In this document: positions 23,259 through 35,152 of the stretch, in pieces
Numbering within the stretch: position 1 is the stretch's first letter
How the letters are laid out: each line of letters starts with the position of its first letter
DNA from: Boswellia sacra
Lineage: Eukaryota > Streptophyta > Magnoliopsida > Sapindales > Burseraceae
Assembly (NCBI GenBank): GCA_013180625.2
Contig: SNVD02007530.1
Location: 124,001-188,000 of the forward strand
Reading direction: 5' to 3'
Length of the DNA stretch: 64,000 nucleotides
Position numbers and translations under genes: made by a program
The notes under the pieces: model-generated
Seen by the model: only the letters and a program-made list of their open reading frames with translations
Databases searched by the model: none
What the model was told of the DNA's origin: nothing

Positions 23259-26077
23259 ATATATTGGTATGTATTGGAAACTTTCTAGCCTTAAATACAT
23301 GAAACTAATTTTGTTTGTGTTTGCAAGTTTTCTGGAAGGGGATTAATTATAACAAGATATATAGGACTTGTAAAATAAGTTTAGTCAAATTAGAATTTAC
23401 TAGAAATATGTTTTTATTTTTTTGTTATACATGGATATGCAGCTCGCGATCATGAATTTCTTTAGCTTTCTTCCAAAATTTTCTGAGAGATATCAATGCT
23501 AAATCAGAAAAACTAAAACATCTTATTTTTATCATTGTTATATATTAAATAACAATATAAATTAAGTTCAAGAAACGTTTATGATCATAAATATTAAACG
23601 GCAAAGCATAATTAGGATTAGATATTCTAAGTTGGCATAGTAAGTCATCCTTCTCTTTTTGGATGCATAAGAATATACAAAAGGGTAATTAATTAATTAT
23701 ACACATTTTGAGTGAATAAAGGAGAGTTTGAAAAGCCTAAATAATTTTGATGGTTTTGGAATATAGCACAATATATCATTACTAGGATCTAAAAAACTAT
23801 AACACTTTTTAGCTTTTTTCGAAACAAATCACGCACTTGAATACGATTGATCTTGCTTATTAATCTTTCAAGTCTTTCTATCTTTGAAATAAAAATTTAG
23901 ATTATAAAGGAGATATCAAATCATCTCGTATACTAAACTAATAAATTCAATCTACGTATAAAAATTGTATTAAATATATGATATACAGATAGTATGATAC
24001 GTCAATTCTAGCTATCTTAATTAACTCTCTGCTTCGTGATATAGAATTAAAGATATTTTACTGATCTCACGCATTTTTTGTCTCCTTTTGAACGAATTCA
24101 TGCTCGTATCATCATACATTATAATATGTAAACCTAATCGACTCTCCTGACAAGTTAGGTATACTCTTAATTGCTACTTATTTTTGGAGTTTAGTGTCAA
24201 TCCGTGCATCTAATATGGACTAACTAGGATAGATGTTATTGTATTGATCATAAAATAATAAGAAAGAATACCAAAATCTCTACATTGGATCATATATGTC
24301 TTGAAAACAAGGTCACAAGCACATGCCATTTGTTGAAAAGGCTACGTTTTAAAATGCAACTAAGTATTAGTCAAATCTATCTGCAAAAGCCAAAAGCTGT
24401 TTTGCCCTTTTCTTTAAAACTTGTGGGGAAACCCCCCTTTTATTTTTTGAGTTAAGTCTCAATCCTTGTTTCTCTTTTGTTTTCCCTGCATACAAACTTA
24501 TGTCGGCCACACCGCCCCTCAGTCTCACTGCACTTCTTCGCTTTATGGGCAAATGCTACCGACATTCTCGAATATTAGTGCCATCACACTTGGGTACGCT
24601 TATTTTCAAAACTAACCACAAATGTTCCTCTAGCTAAGCTATTTGCATGATTATTTGTCATTCAAGTTTATGTACGTTTAACAGTGTTGAATTTTCTAGA
24701 TATTTACATTATAAAGTATTTATAAGTTAATAGAGTATTATGATATATTTTGACGTAATTCATTAACATCAATTTATGCTCATTGATCTCACCAAATCTA
24801 ATGGTTAAGATTAAAAGTCAAAAAGTTATAATTAATACTACCAACTCATAAATCATCTCAATAGTTGATTTTGTATATCAATGATTAGAAATTTGTCTAT
24901 AGTTTTATGTAATAAATTTATGTCAAAAGATCAATTCCCTGAAACTAAGGAAACCTTGAGATGATTTTTTGAAGGTAAATGGACCCTCAAGGATTAAACT
25001 AGAACTGAGGGAACCTAATAAAATTTATCTTAACTTTAAGTGAAGGATGCGTCGCTTGCTTTGACCAAGGAATTATTATAAATTAATTATATTTATGAGT
25101 ATCTTGGCAACAAAAACAACTGTTCTTTATTTTATTTAATGATGAAAGGATTAGGGTTTTGTCTTCATGAATGAGAACAAGCAAACGTGAATCAAGGACA
25201 CAATTTGTCTAAATACTTTTTAACTTTATTTTATGTTTAAATATGCTTATAGTTGTAATTAATAATTATAATCATTTGTTCTTAGTGTGGTGATTATAAT
25301 AATCATGTAGTTATGAGGCCGCACGTGCTCGCGGCTGACTAGGGCTTTTCTTTCTTTGTTTGTTTCTAGCTTCCACTAAGCGTGCGGTTGATTATTGGAA
25401 TTGTGATTATTAATCAACTAAAGCTCTAAATTTAATAATAATTACTTGTTTGAACATACTTGAACTGAGGGATGTTAATTAATCATATAACCAATTCAAT
25501 AATGTTAGTGAAAAAAGGGTGGATATGCACGTTGCTAGCTAGCTAGCTAACTACCCGTAATCTATCCATATATATATTCTCCTTGTAAGGTATATTTGAC
25601 TGCTTTTGGAAGAAGCGCTTTTGCCTTCTGTTGAGTAGCACTTCACATAAAAACACTTTGGTCAATTATAACTGGAACTGTTTTTTTTTTTTAATGCTTG
25701 CAAAGATAGTTAAAACTAGCATCTCCCATTGATGCCTTCCCTATGCACACATGCACAATATGATTCAAGTCTTTCTTAGGGTCAAAAAACGCTTTTTTAA
25801 AAGCGTATCTATAACTGCTTCTTCTATAAGTGATTCTACTGTTCGCAATCGAGAAAATTAATTCTGTTTTATTTGACTAAACGTCACAAAAATATATAGA
25901 CGCATGCATGCATAAACGTGCTTTATCGTTTGAAAGCGCTTAATTTAATAGTATTAAAAGCAAAGCTAAACACACTTGTTGTGATGTTCTCATAAAAGCA
26001 CCAAAAAATGACTTTTATAATTAAAAAAAAGGGCTATTATTTCTTCCAGTGAAATACTAGTCGTAACCAAAGACGGC

Positions 26078-26103
26078 ACTTCCGATTCTAATTAATCGGA
26101 AGT
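26078..26103. repeat. perfect 10-bp inverted repeat
   Basis: ACTTCCGATT and AATCGGAAGT are exact reverse complements separated by six bases. There is no gene beside it for which it would be a terminator. It may be the remnant of a nested transposon end. Confidence 0.6.
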
Positions 26104-27840
26104 TCCTTTGGGGTTCTGATTTGGATAAAGTTTTTATATGTATATGGGAGTTGGGCCAAGTTGAGACCCATTTCAGTGACTAAACTCCATCCTAGCAATA
26201 GCTTGCCATGACTGATTAATTGCTTCATGAAATTTGCTTCAAATTTTAATGCTTCACAAGTATGACTGATTAAGAACTTGTAAATATATCAATTTTGTAT
26301 TATTATTGTTATTGACATTACTATTTAAGAAAGTCAAAGTCATTAATTATCATGAAGCCTTTCTTAACGTGGCAAGAATATCTTTATTAATTACTATTTT
26401 TAATATGGCTCTTAATAAGTACCTTATGTTAAGATAACCCCCATTTTAATATGGGATTTTTGTGAGAAAAAATCATTTTCTTTTTTTTTTCTTCAAAATA
26501 ATGTCCGCCCTTGGATTTTATTGTATCAGTTAATCGTGCACGTAGTATTATCCTTCCTTTAAATAAAACTACGTGTATGTAATGGTTCTATTTGTATTCT
26601 TTCATTAGATACCAAGTTAATTGGATTAAAATATCTTCGATATGATTGTAGATTGAAATTATATTTTTAGTACACATGCAAAAATATGGCACATACTGAT
26701 TTTAACTTTTATAAACTAACTGTAATCTAGAAACTTAATTTAAAGACTAAAAAAACACTATAAAGACAGGGAGATCAAAGATTTTACCATTTTTTAACAA
26801 TGAACTAGAAAATTAATTTGTTTCATTTGTAAGTTGTTTTTACAAACTACAACTTTGTAAAATACAATATGGCCCATATTGGTGGTTTTAAGACGGGTCC
26901 AGGAAGTAATGAAACATGGGCTGGCCCATAACAATCAATAATGGGCGATTCTTGGAGCTTGCCCTATATAAAATAAATAAAAACAATGTGAAGAAAGGAT
27001 GACGAAGCTTTGAAATTACAATTCTTTTCTTATTATTATAGTTTCGCTTTTATTTTTAAATCCATTTTTCTGTTGAATAAATTTATTTTATCATGAGAAA
27101 TTTCATGTCTTAGAAAAATTATCTTTTTTTTTTTTAAAACAATTGCATCAATTTATTACCAAATTGAAGTTAATCAAATTCTTGAGGTCCAATATATAAT
27201 GCATAAAATAATTCTTCAAACATATAGTAAAAAGACTATATATGTAGACCAAAGATGATTTTTTTTTAATCACAACACAATTTTTTTTAATTGCAATGTC
27301 TTCAGCAAATTAATTTTTATATTCTTAAATCCTCTTAACATCTAGAATGTTTGCTCGTTTTTTTTTTCTCTAACTCTTTGTTCAAACAATTACTTAATGA
27401 TGAAATTTCACTTTTTTCGGGCTCGATTTTAATTCTTCCACAAAATGATTATTGATAGTGTATGTTACACCTTGATTTTCAGCATCACATTTTCAAGGTG
27501 AAATTCCCACTAATATACAGTAACAACAACATATTGAAGACGGATTAATTAAATCTACAGTTATTGTTTCTAGATTAAGATTTATTAGATTCTTAATCAT
27601 AACTTTTCCTTATTTTCTTAATGAGTTATTTTACGTATAGAACAAATTTATACAATCATATTCATATGACCTAATGTGACATTATCTTATCGGCTCGTAA
27701 TTATCATATCATTCATTTATTTTAATTTCCCTCATTTATTACTCTCTTTTCCAGTTTAATCTATTAATGTTATTTTTTCATATAAGTTAGTTGTGTGTGT
27801 GGTATTACTCTTTATTAATATATATCAAGTACATTAATAT

Positions 27841-28034
27841 GAGTAGTGATACTCTTACAAACTACGTATACAAAATTTTGTATACAAACTAACGTAGCCT
27901 TATTCATTTATTCAAATATTATTACTTTTTATTAAATGAATAAATTTTATATATTTATTACTTCAATCACCTCAAAATACATTAGTTTGTATACAAGAGT
28001 TTGCATAAAGAATTTGTAAGAATAGCATTATTCT
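27841..28034. mobile_element. MITE with about 21-bp and inner palindromic repeats, flanked by attaatat
   Basis: The left end GAGTAGTGATACTCTTACAAA and the reverse complement of the right end GAATAATGCTATTCTTACAAA agree at 17 of 21 positions. Further in, TTGTATACAAACTAACGT and TTGTATACAAACTAATGT agree almost fully, so the element folds into one long hairpin. The 8-bp direct repeat attaatat flanks it at 27833-27840 and 28035-28042, with a one-base uncertainty at the right end. About 194 bp with no coding capacity: a non-autonomous DNA transposon. An 8-bp duplication would suit hAT. Confidence 0.75.
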
Positions 28035-28329
28035 ATTAATATTTATAAATTTTATGAATGTTTTTATCTTATTTAAGGGTTTTGACAAGTTATTTGTTTT
28101 GATTAATTTTTTGCCTGAACTATATCTATATATAACCTAAAGTGATAGATTATTTCTTCATTAATTTAGTAAATAAAAGTATAATAAATAATATCATAAT
28201 TATTCAGTCAATAAGACTTCATCAATGTTGATTGTAGCGATAAGTTGTATGTGTATAATTATTTTTTTTAACATTTTCTAATATACATAATTCCTAATAA
28301 AGAACGAAATCAATGAAGGACACTTCACA

Positions 28330-28415
28330 TTATTCAATCACTAACCTTAGAACAAAAATTTTGCGATATTGATTATTCAATCACTAACCTTAGAACAAAA
28401 ATTATGCCATATTGA
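28330..28415. repeat. 43-bp tandem duplication
   Basis: Two adjacent copies of a 43-bp unit beginning ttattcaatcactaacctta differ at only two positions (tttgcgat versus tatgccat). The near identity points to a recent local duplication. Confidence 0.85.
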
Positions 28416-30237
28416 ATCAACTAATCCATTCAAAGGAGTTTTAATTAATTTATAATTATTTGGGTGATGAAGGACAGGAGGAGGTGATCGTTTATATATG
28501 AGCTGTAAGGGTTGACTCTTTGATGGAAAACAAACAAACTTTATGTATGATTGCAATTAAGAGTTGAAGGGATATGGCCTGCCTATTCTTTAACCAAATT
28601 CTATGCACAATTCCACCAAATTGGACCACTGGAAAATTTATGTTTCAACAATTTAAGCAAATTATCAAAATATTTATATACATGACATTGACATGGGGCA
28701 TACCCTTTTGCATGCCTACGTCTAAGAGCACATGTTTATATGGTTAATCTATTCCACCTTTCTTATATTGATTATTATTTCAATTCCTTATTTTATAATT
28801 TCTTAAAAATTACTTCTGTGTTTTTCCTAATCAAACTTTGGTTTAACCCAAATATATAAAAACTTTCGATAAAGAAAATAGATGTTTCCTATCGGATAGA
28901 GAAATTAATGTTTAAATTAACCGAATATGTATGATATGCACTTTGATAAGTAAACCCTTTTTCACAATAGTTATTTTATGAAGCTTGTAATTGATCTATA
29001 TATGTTGTTTTCTCTAATTTCTGTTGTAGTGATTGAATTGTTAAATTATAAGATTATTACGATGTTCATAACTTAAATTATTAATGTTTAGTTACATGCT
29101 TAATATTATTCGATGCATATGATATAAAAATATATTAATTAATAAATATATAGATGATATCTTAAAAATTATAAATTTTCTTTTGCAGCCATGTGATGCG
29201 ATCGTATCCCACTTTTGTTGAAACTATTTTCATTGTATATAGTAACAACTCACCTTAGATTATGATTGTGCTTCTTTTTTTTTTTTCTTGTTAATTTTCT
29301 CTTTCACCACAATGCAACGGATGAGTGCAGTTAAATACTCACACGATAAATTCATTAATTAAATTGGTCAAATTCTAAACGTTACTGAATTCTAGATAAA
29401 TATAATATATAATGTTGGCTTTAGGTAATCATGAGCTTGAATATTACAATAATAAAACTTTCTCAATTCTGAGGCTCAAATATATTAGATTATTTACTCC
29501 AAGTTGTGTGTGGTTGGAATCCCCACGTTTGCGTTATAGATCAAAAAGAGGGTACTTGATAATTAAATACAAAAACAAAAAAAATAAAGGTTGTGATTAT
29601 GTAATTAATTAAACTCCTGGAAACGTGAGAAAGTTACGTTGAAGTTAGCAATTAATATTAAATGGGCTAACTTAATTAAGTGGCAAAGGAAGCCCAAGTT
29701 GAGCCGAAATGACAAAAAGTTCATTTCAATTTCAATTAATTACAGAACCATCTTGAACATGTGGAGTCATTGACTCTTTGGAGAAAGAAGAGATTATTAG
29801 CTGTGAAAAGACCCCAGCTGTTGGCAACTTTGCAAGAAAAATATGAATGCAGCTAAAGATGACCTGGCCATGAGGCGTTTTCAATTTTTTATAAACTGTT
29901 AGATGCATGATTTTCGGAATGACAAGAAAGCAGTTAAAAGTTCAGACGGACATCGAATCCGAGTCTTAATTTTTGGCAAACTGAAATTTTTTAGGAGAAT
30001 GTTTTAGAGAGACCAGCTTTCAAAAGCAAAACAAGTTTAGAGGAAGAAAGTTTAGACAAAATTATGTATAAATTAAGTGAAGATCAATAGAGTTTATATA
30101 GATGTCAGGATGGCGGATCATTTTAAAATTTAGACAATAAATTTAAATAATAGATTTCAGTAATAGACTTACTATGTATGAATTAAATTAATTAAGATCT
30201 AATTTTATATAACCATAACACAAACAAATGAGACCAT

Positions 30238-30251
30238 GTTTGATTTGTAAC

Positions 30252-30288
<37 letters not shown>

Positions 30289-30328
30289 TAATTTGTAACT
30301 TGAATATATATATATATATATATATATC
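30238..30328. repeat. duplicated unit with two (AT)n microsatellites
   Basis: The phrase 'ttgtaacttgaatatat' occurs twice, each time running into an AT repeat of about 14 and 11 units. The layout suggests slippage or unequal exchange of one microsatellite with its left flank. Confidence 0.85.
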
Positions 30329-31307
30329 TTAAGATCTTTATATATAAAGGGATATATAGTAAATTCTTGTCGGACGTTATTTGTATTGTCCACAAGAATT
30401 TATTTTTGAAAATTCTATCTTGGTGCAAAGCTCAGCCAAAAAATTATTTAGATGTCCAAACAAAAATTTACAGCTAAAATGGAAGATGAAATAATAATTC
30501 CAGGCTATGCAACAAATATAACGTTATTTGGGTGATATTTTCAAGACTCCCATAATTAGAAACCAACTGAGTTCTTCTTTCTTTAAAATTTGGTTTATCC
30601 CTTCAATTAAATAAAACATAATCTTATGATCATGAGAAGAATATGGATGAAAATTTCCATGAATTGTAGGGAATAAAAAGACAAATGAAACGAAACAAAA
30701 GAGATTAATTTGTGGGTTTATTTTTTGTTATTATTATGCGTGTAAGCATAATATTTTAAATCTTAAATTTTGTAAATAAATATTTAGTAAAAAGGGATAT
30801 TATCACAAACTGCCCTCGAATTTTGACTTCATACCGAGGGAAGAGTGACTTTGCCATTTTGATCAAGTAGATCCCTAATGTTTGCATCTTTACAACAATT
30901 GTCAAATTCCATCATAACGGGGGAGGGAAAAATATACCTTTCATAAATTATAGTTAAATTTAGATTGAAATCCTAATGGAATTTAATTAAAAGTTCAAAA
31001 TCGATAAAAAAAATCTGAACAATGAAATAAATAAAAAGAAAAACCAAAACTAAAATCCAACCATGGCCGTAGGTATGGTTGTCGTTTGGTCGTGCACAAC
31101 CGCGATAAATTACCACCCAAACGATTAGCCTTGCACAAACAAGAAAGAACCACCACCATTGGGTGAAATACCCATTGAAACCAGCCTGAAAAAAAAGTCA
31201 ACCACAAGTAGCCAGCTCAAGTTGCTCCTTTCGTGCTCTCTCTCTCCAGTTCAGTCTATTCTTTATTTCTCTCATCCATATTCACTCCCATATCCACTCC
31301 CAAAAAG

Positions 31308-31422
31308 ATGAATTCAAACCTTGATAACCATCCACTCCTCTCTCTCATTCTATCCCAACTCGATGCCAACGCTCATCCACCGCTTCCACCTCAAATTTAC
31401 AACAATTTAAGAGCCAAATATC
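31308..31422 (+). pseudogene. 5' part of a PIRL-like LRR gene relic, cut by the Copia insertion
   Basis: ATG at 31308 opens a frame starting MNSNLDNHPLLSLILSQLD, preceded by a CT-rich leader (31230-31307). It breaks at 31422 where the Copia LTR begins; the target-site copy is atatc (31418-31422). The downstream continuation lies at 38415. The N-terminal style (hydrophobic PLLSLILSQL, then a Pro-rich segment) is like PIRL proteins, but the family call rests mainly on the 3' part. As the locus has other stops and frameshifts, it is a pseudogene. Confidence 0.55.
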
Positions 31423-31642
31423 TGTTGAGATTACGAAATCTTGTAAATTAATGTAATTGATTCTTCTTACTATTTGTTAGAAGATTACGTAGTTATAATC
31501 AAATCAATAAGATTTGATGATAAATTATTTTAGGAATGGTAGCTTATTTTTAGGCTTTGATTGGGGAATTTATCCTTATATAAACTGATGTACAACATTT
31601 TTACAACCATGAATAAAAATATTCATCCTTATTATTTCAAGA
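31423..31642 (+). repeat. 5' LTR of the Copia element
   Basis: 220 bp beginning TGTTGAGATTACGAAATC and ending ttatttcaaga, directly before the primer-binding site. It lacks the 13-bp ttagatatttgat segment present in the 3' LTR. A TATA-like tatataaac at about 31577 is a plausible promoter core. Confidence 0.9.
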
Positions 31643-31655
31643 TGGTATCAGAGCC
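31643..31655 (+). promoter_or_regulatory. primer-binding site for initiator tRNA-Met
   Basis: TGGTATCAGAGCC directly abuts the 5' LTR and is the usual plant Copia PBS, complementary to the 3' end of initiator methionine tRNA. Its position supports the LTR end at 31642. Confidence 0.9.
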
Positions 31656-32048
31656 AAAATCGGTTCTATCTATTTTTTGAAATTGTTTATTCATTAAACC
31701 CGATTCAAAAATTCCACATACCCAACAAAATCCTTCAACATAATTCAAAACCGTGAACTCAGTGGGTCTCCTTCCCTTCATAACTGTCAAAGTCGTCAGC
31801 CTTCGTGTAGCCTACCAGTGGAGGCCATAATCCAGTTCACCCAGAAAGGTTCTTCCACGTGAACAAGTGTAACCACCAAAGAGAGGCCCATCCACGTGAA
31901 GTTGTGAGTGCTCCAAGGCAAATTACTATTGATCCTTAAGGTTTGAATTGTGATGTTTACCCCTTAAAAATTTTATTTTGATCATCTACTTTATTTTTCA
32001 TTCTGACATCACGTGTTTAATTTGAAGTTTCTCAAAGTTTTTTTTTTT

Positions 32049-32150
32049 AAAAAAAGAAAAGAAAAGAAAAGAAAAAAAGAAAAAAAGAAAAAAAAGAAAA
32101 AAAAAGAAAAAAAGGAAAAATGAAAAAAGGAAAAAAAAAGAGTGACAAAA
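32049..32150 (+). repeat. poly-purine GAAAA-type tract at the gag start
   Basis: A run of A and G only (aaaagaaaagaaaag and variants), broken by single T bases near the gag ATG at 32120. The tract runs into the coding frame and gives a Lys-rich start. It has probably grown by slippage. Confidence 0.85.
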
Positions 32151-33474
32151 ATAGTTCATCATCATCTGGAACAAAATCTGTTCCCGTAATTGTTCAATCA
32201 GAAAGTAGCTTCAATGCAGGAATCATTTTGACTGAGTCCAACTATGATGTTTGGTCTCAACTTATGGAGATGTACATTGCTGAACGAGAAAAATTGTCAT
32301 ATATTCGTGGAAAGAAAAAGCCACCTGCAGAATTCGATGATGGATATGAAAAGTGGTATGCTGAGAATCAAAAAGTCAAGAGGTGGTTATTGATGTCAAT
32401 GTCCCCATAAATTATGAAACGTTATTTACGCTTAACCACTGCTCGAGATATTTGGGATGCTTTAGCAAAAACATTTTATGATGGAAGTGATGAGTTACAA
32501 GTTTTTTGTTTGAACCAGAGAGCATTTGCTGCCAAACAAAATGGGAGACCACTCTCTGTATATTATGGAGAATTGACCGAAATTTTTCAAGAACTCGACC
32601 ATCGTGATAAAGTGATCATGAAACATCCTGATGACGTTGATGCATACAGAAAGTCCATTCACAGGCTCATGGTACATATTTTTCTTGCAGGATTAGATGA
32701 AAATCTCGAACAAATACGCGGTGAAATTTTGCGAAGAGATTCAAGTCCAGATTTAGAAGAGTGTTACTCTATTGTTCGACGAGAAGTGATACGTCGCATA
32801 ACCCTGAATGATGAATCTGAAAACTCTGACACTTATGCTTTGCTAGCGCGAAATTAATCAGACCGTGCTAGATCCAACCATCCAAAGTCTAACAACAACA
32901 TCGATAAAGCATCTCTTAAATGTACTCACTGTCAGAAAATTGGCCATACAAAAAACAAATGTTTTGAACTTGTTGGTTATCCAGAATGGTGGGATCATAG
33001 TAGAAAGAAGAATTCCAAGAATGCCTCTATAACTGCTGTTACTACTGGTGAAGCAAAGACAGATGCTACAGAGAAAACTTCAGTTTTGATAGCTTCAGCA
33101 AATAATGGTAGTAAGTTTTTTAATGTATCTGCACCTATTTCTAATAGTACATGGATAATTGATTCAGGTGCTACAGATCATATGACATTTGATGCTAGAC
33201 AGGTTTCACACCTTCAACCGTCCATACAAACATCAGTTTCTACTGCCAATGGTACCTCAACCCCGGTTATTGGGGAAGGATCTTTGTCTTTGAGTGATAA
33301 ATTGCATTTAGATTCTGTCCTTGTTGTTCCCTCCTTAGATTTTAATCTTTTGTCTATTTCTCAAATTACTTCCGCTTTGAATTGTATTGTAATTTTTTGG
33401 CCTGATTTTTGTGAATTTAAGGACATTCAAACAAAGCAAACGATTGGTTATGGTATTAGATGAGGAAAGTGTTA
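32120..33474 (+). pseudogene. Copia gag and protease region, broken
   Basis: Frame fragments encode the Copia gag (ESNYDVWSQLMEMY..., then a long helical part), a CCHC zinc knuckle (C-x2-C-x4-H-x4-C at 32921-32962) and the protease with DSGATDH at 33161-33181. In-frame stops occur at 32408-32410 and 32855-32857, and the frame also stops at 33471-33473, a few bases before the nested LTR. In this family gag forms particles and the protease matures the polyprotein. The product cannot be made as one chain here. Confidence 0.88.
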
Positions 33475-33479
33475 GTCCT

Positions 33480-35147
33480 AAGGCTACATGATAATTTTGA
33501 TGATAACAATACACATTGATTCATAAGGTGTTACTAATATGTTTATTTATGTGCAAGAATAAGATTCAATGAAATATTTGTAAAATCAAGAGGAGGCTTA
33601 TTAAAATGAAGTGTTGAAGCTAAGGAGAAGACTACATGTTAAAGGCACCAAAGTTTAAGAACAAGGTTGATTCAAGGAATGTGACACATGAGCAATGTTC
33701 AATCAATTGGTCATATATATCTCTACAAATATCCAAATGATGTGATTCTTAAGCCTTTGGAAAGCTTACTCAATTTATAACATTTCATATGTTTTAATGA
33801 AATTCAAATTTCAAGTGTAAGGTTATCCAAATCATCATGCAAGTTGAAAGACAAATGGAAGCAGCTGACATGAGCACCAAATACTCTTTTGGATATATCT
33901 TGAGCTAGAAAAATCAAAATGACTTGATTCTTGAAGCACATTTCATATGTTTTAAAGAAATTCAAATTTCAAACAGAAGGCTGACAGAATTATCATTCAA
34001 TTCGGTGGACTGACACAAGGAAAAAAAATCAAGTCACATGAGCACTGAATGGTGTTTTGGCCATATCTTGAGCTACAGATATCAAAATGACTTGGTTCTT
34101 GATGCGTTGGAACGCTTGTTCAATTGTGCAGATCTTTTATGTTTTGCAAATTTTCAAATTTCAAACAGAACATTGACAAAAATGGTAGACAAGATTACAG
34201 TTTTTATGGTGGGCAGAAAATTTGGAGTTGGTGTCTTCACTTGATTAAGTTCATCCCATTTGCATATAAAAGGAGCCCTTCTCCCATGCATTCAAAAAGA
34301 GCAAGAGAAGCATCTATCAAGCAAAAAACAAGAGAAATATCAAGTCTAGAGAGCTTTTATATTCTTTATCTACTATTTGAAGAGAGTTGTACTTTTATTG
34401 TAAAAATTATCCTTGTTCTTGTATTGTGGTGACAGTGAGATATTCTTGTAAAGGATAAAGGTTATCCTTGAGAGAACTCTTTTCTTGGTGAGTTTGTTCA
34501 TCAAGAAAAACTCTTGGTGTGGTGTTATCAAGAGTTGAAGGAAGTTGCCTTGGTGAGGTTGTTCATCAAGAAGAACTCTTGGTGTGGTGTTATCAAGAGT
34601 TGAAGGAAGTTGCCTTGGTGAGGTTGTTCATCAAGAAGAACTCTTGGTGTGGTGTTATCAAGGGTTGAAGGAAGTTGCCTTGGTGAGGTTGTTCATCAAG
34701 AAGAACTCTTGGTGTGGTGTTATCAAGAGTTGAAGGAAGTTGCCTTGGTGAGGTTGTTCATCAAGAAGAACTCTTGGTGTGGTGTTATCAAGGGTTGAAC
34801 GAAAGAGTCTTGGTGAGGTTGTTCATCAAGCAAGTTGTAAAGATTTCTATAACTTAGTGAAAAGCTTAGCTCGTGGAGCTAGGAGCCCGTGGACGTAGGC
34901 AAGGTTTGCCGAACCACGTAAATTGAGTTTGCACTCTCTCTATCCCTTTCCTCTTTATATTTACTTGTACTTGTGATTGTTCTTTATTTCTATTCTCTTG
35001 ATTGCATTCTATTTTCATCTTCTTCACTTTTATTCTCAAAGAAAGAGTTAAATAATTTTGATCTTTCAAGAAAAGTTTTCTAAATCCGTTTTTATAAATA
35101 AAAACCCAATTCACCCCCTCTCTTGGGTTGCCATACTTGGGTCAACA
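33480..35147 (+). mobile_element. nested 1,668-bp solo LTR, probably of a SIRE/Maximus-type Copia
   Basis: The insert begins TGTTAGTCCTAAGG and ends GGGTCAACA, with 5-bp target duplication gaaag at 33475-33479 and 35148-35152. Removing insert and one copy of the duplication rejoins the two flanks of the host Copia polyprotein between protease and integrase. It has no coding domain of its own, so it is a solo LTR. The 3' end (ttcaccccctctcttgggttgcc) resembles LTR ends of long Copia elements of the SIRE/Maximus group; that assignment is from memory. Orientation follows this reading. Confidence 0.88.
34485..34830 (+). repeat. 65-bp tandem repeat array inside the nested LTR
   Basis: The phrase ttggtgaggttgttcatcaag recurs with exact 65-bp spacing at 34485, 34550, 34615, 34680, 34745 and 34810: five full units and a partial sixth. 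Units 2 to 5 are almost identical (mainly aagagttg versus aagggttg), unit 1 and the last differ more. Each unit repeats 'ctcttggtgtggtgttatcaag'. It sits near the 3' end of the LTR. Confidence 0.95.
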
Positions 35148-35152
35148 GAAAG

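Larger units (their letters stand above)
20168..27832. other. PLT5 3' UTR and long gene-poor AT-rich region
   Basis: The first 300 bp or so are the probable PLT5 3' UTR, followed by a TA microsatellite (about 20468-20493). The remainder is about 70 percent AT or more with only short, low-complexity frames. Recognisable pieces are a possible LTR remnant at 22684-23258, a GC-rich spot at 25316-25345 (ggccgcacgtgctcgcggc), and hAT-MITE-like 'aagcgctttt' blocks at 25590-25990. A perfect small palindrome lies at 26078-26103. I see no gene. Confidence 0.5.
28043..31220. other. AT-rich intergenic DNA
   Basis: No gene seen. It contains a 43-bp tandem duplication (28330-28415) and a duplicated AT microsatellite (30238-30328). 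A somewhat less AT-rich stretch at about 29750-29880 could be regulatory, but nothing supports this beyond composition. Confidence 0.45.

Noticed and set aside
24367..24552. 61-codon - strand frame, Lys/Arg-rich
   Set aside because: No homology I recognise, no ATG context or neighbouring exons, and it lies in a gene desert. It may be an old repeat fragment.
34485..34830. Regular array considered as CRISPR
   Set aside because: Units are directly adjacent 65-bp tandem repeats without unique spacers, inside a plant LTR.
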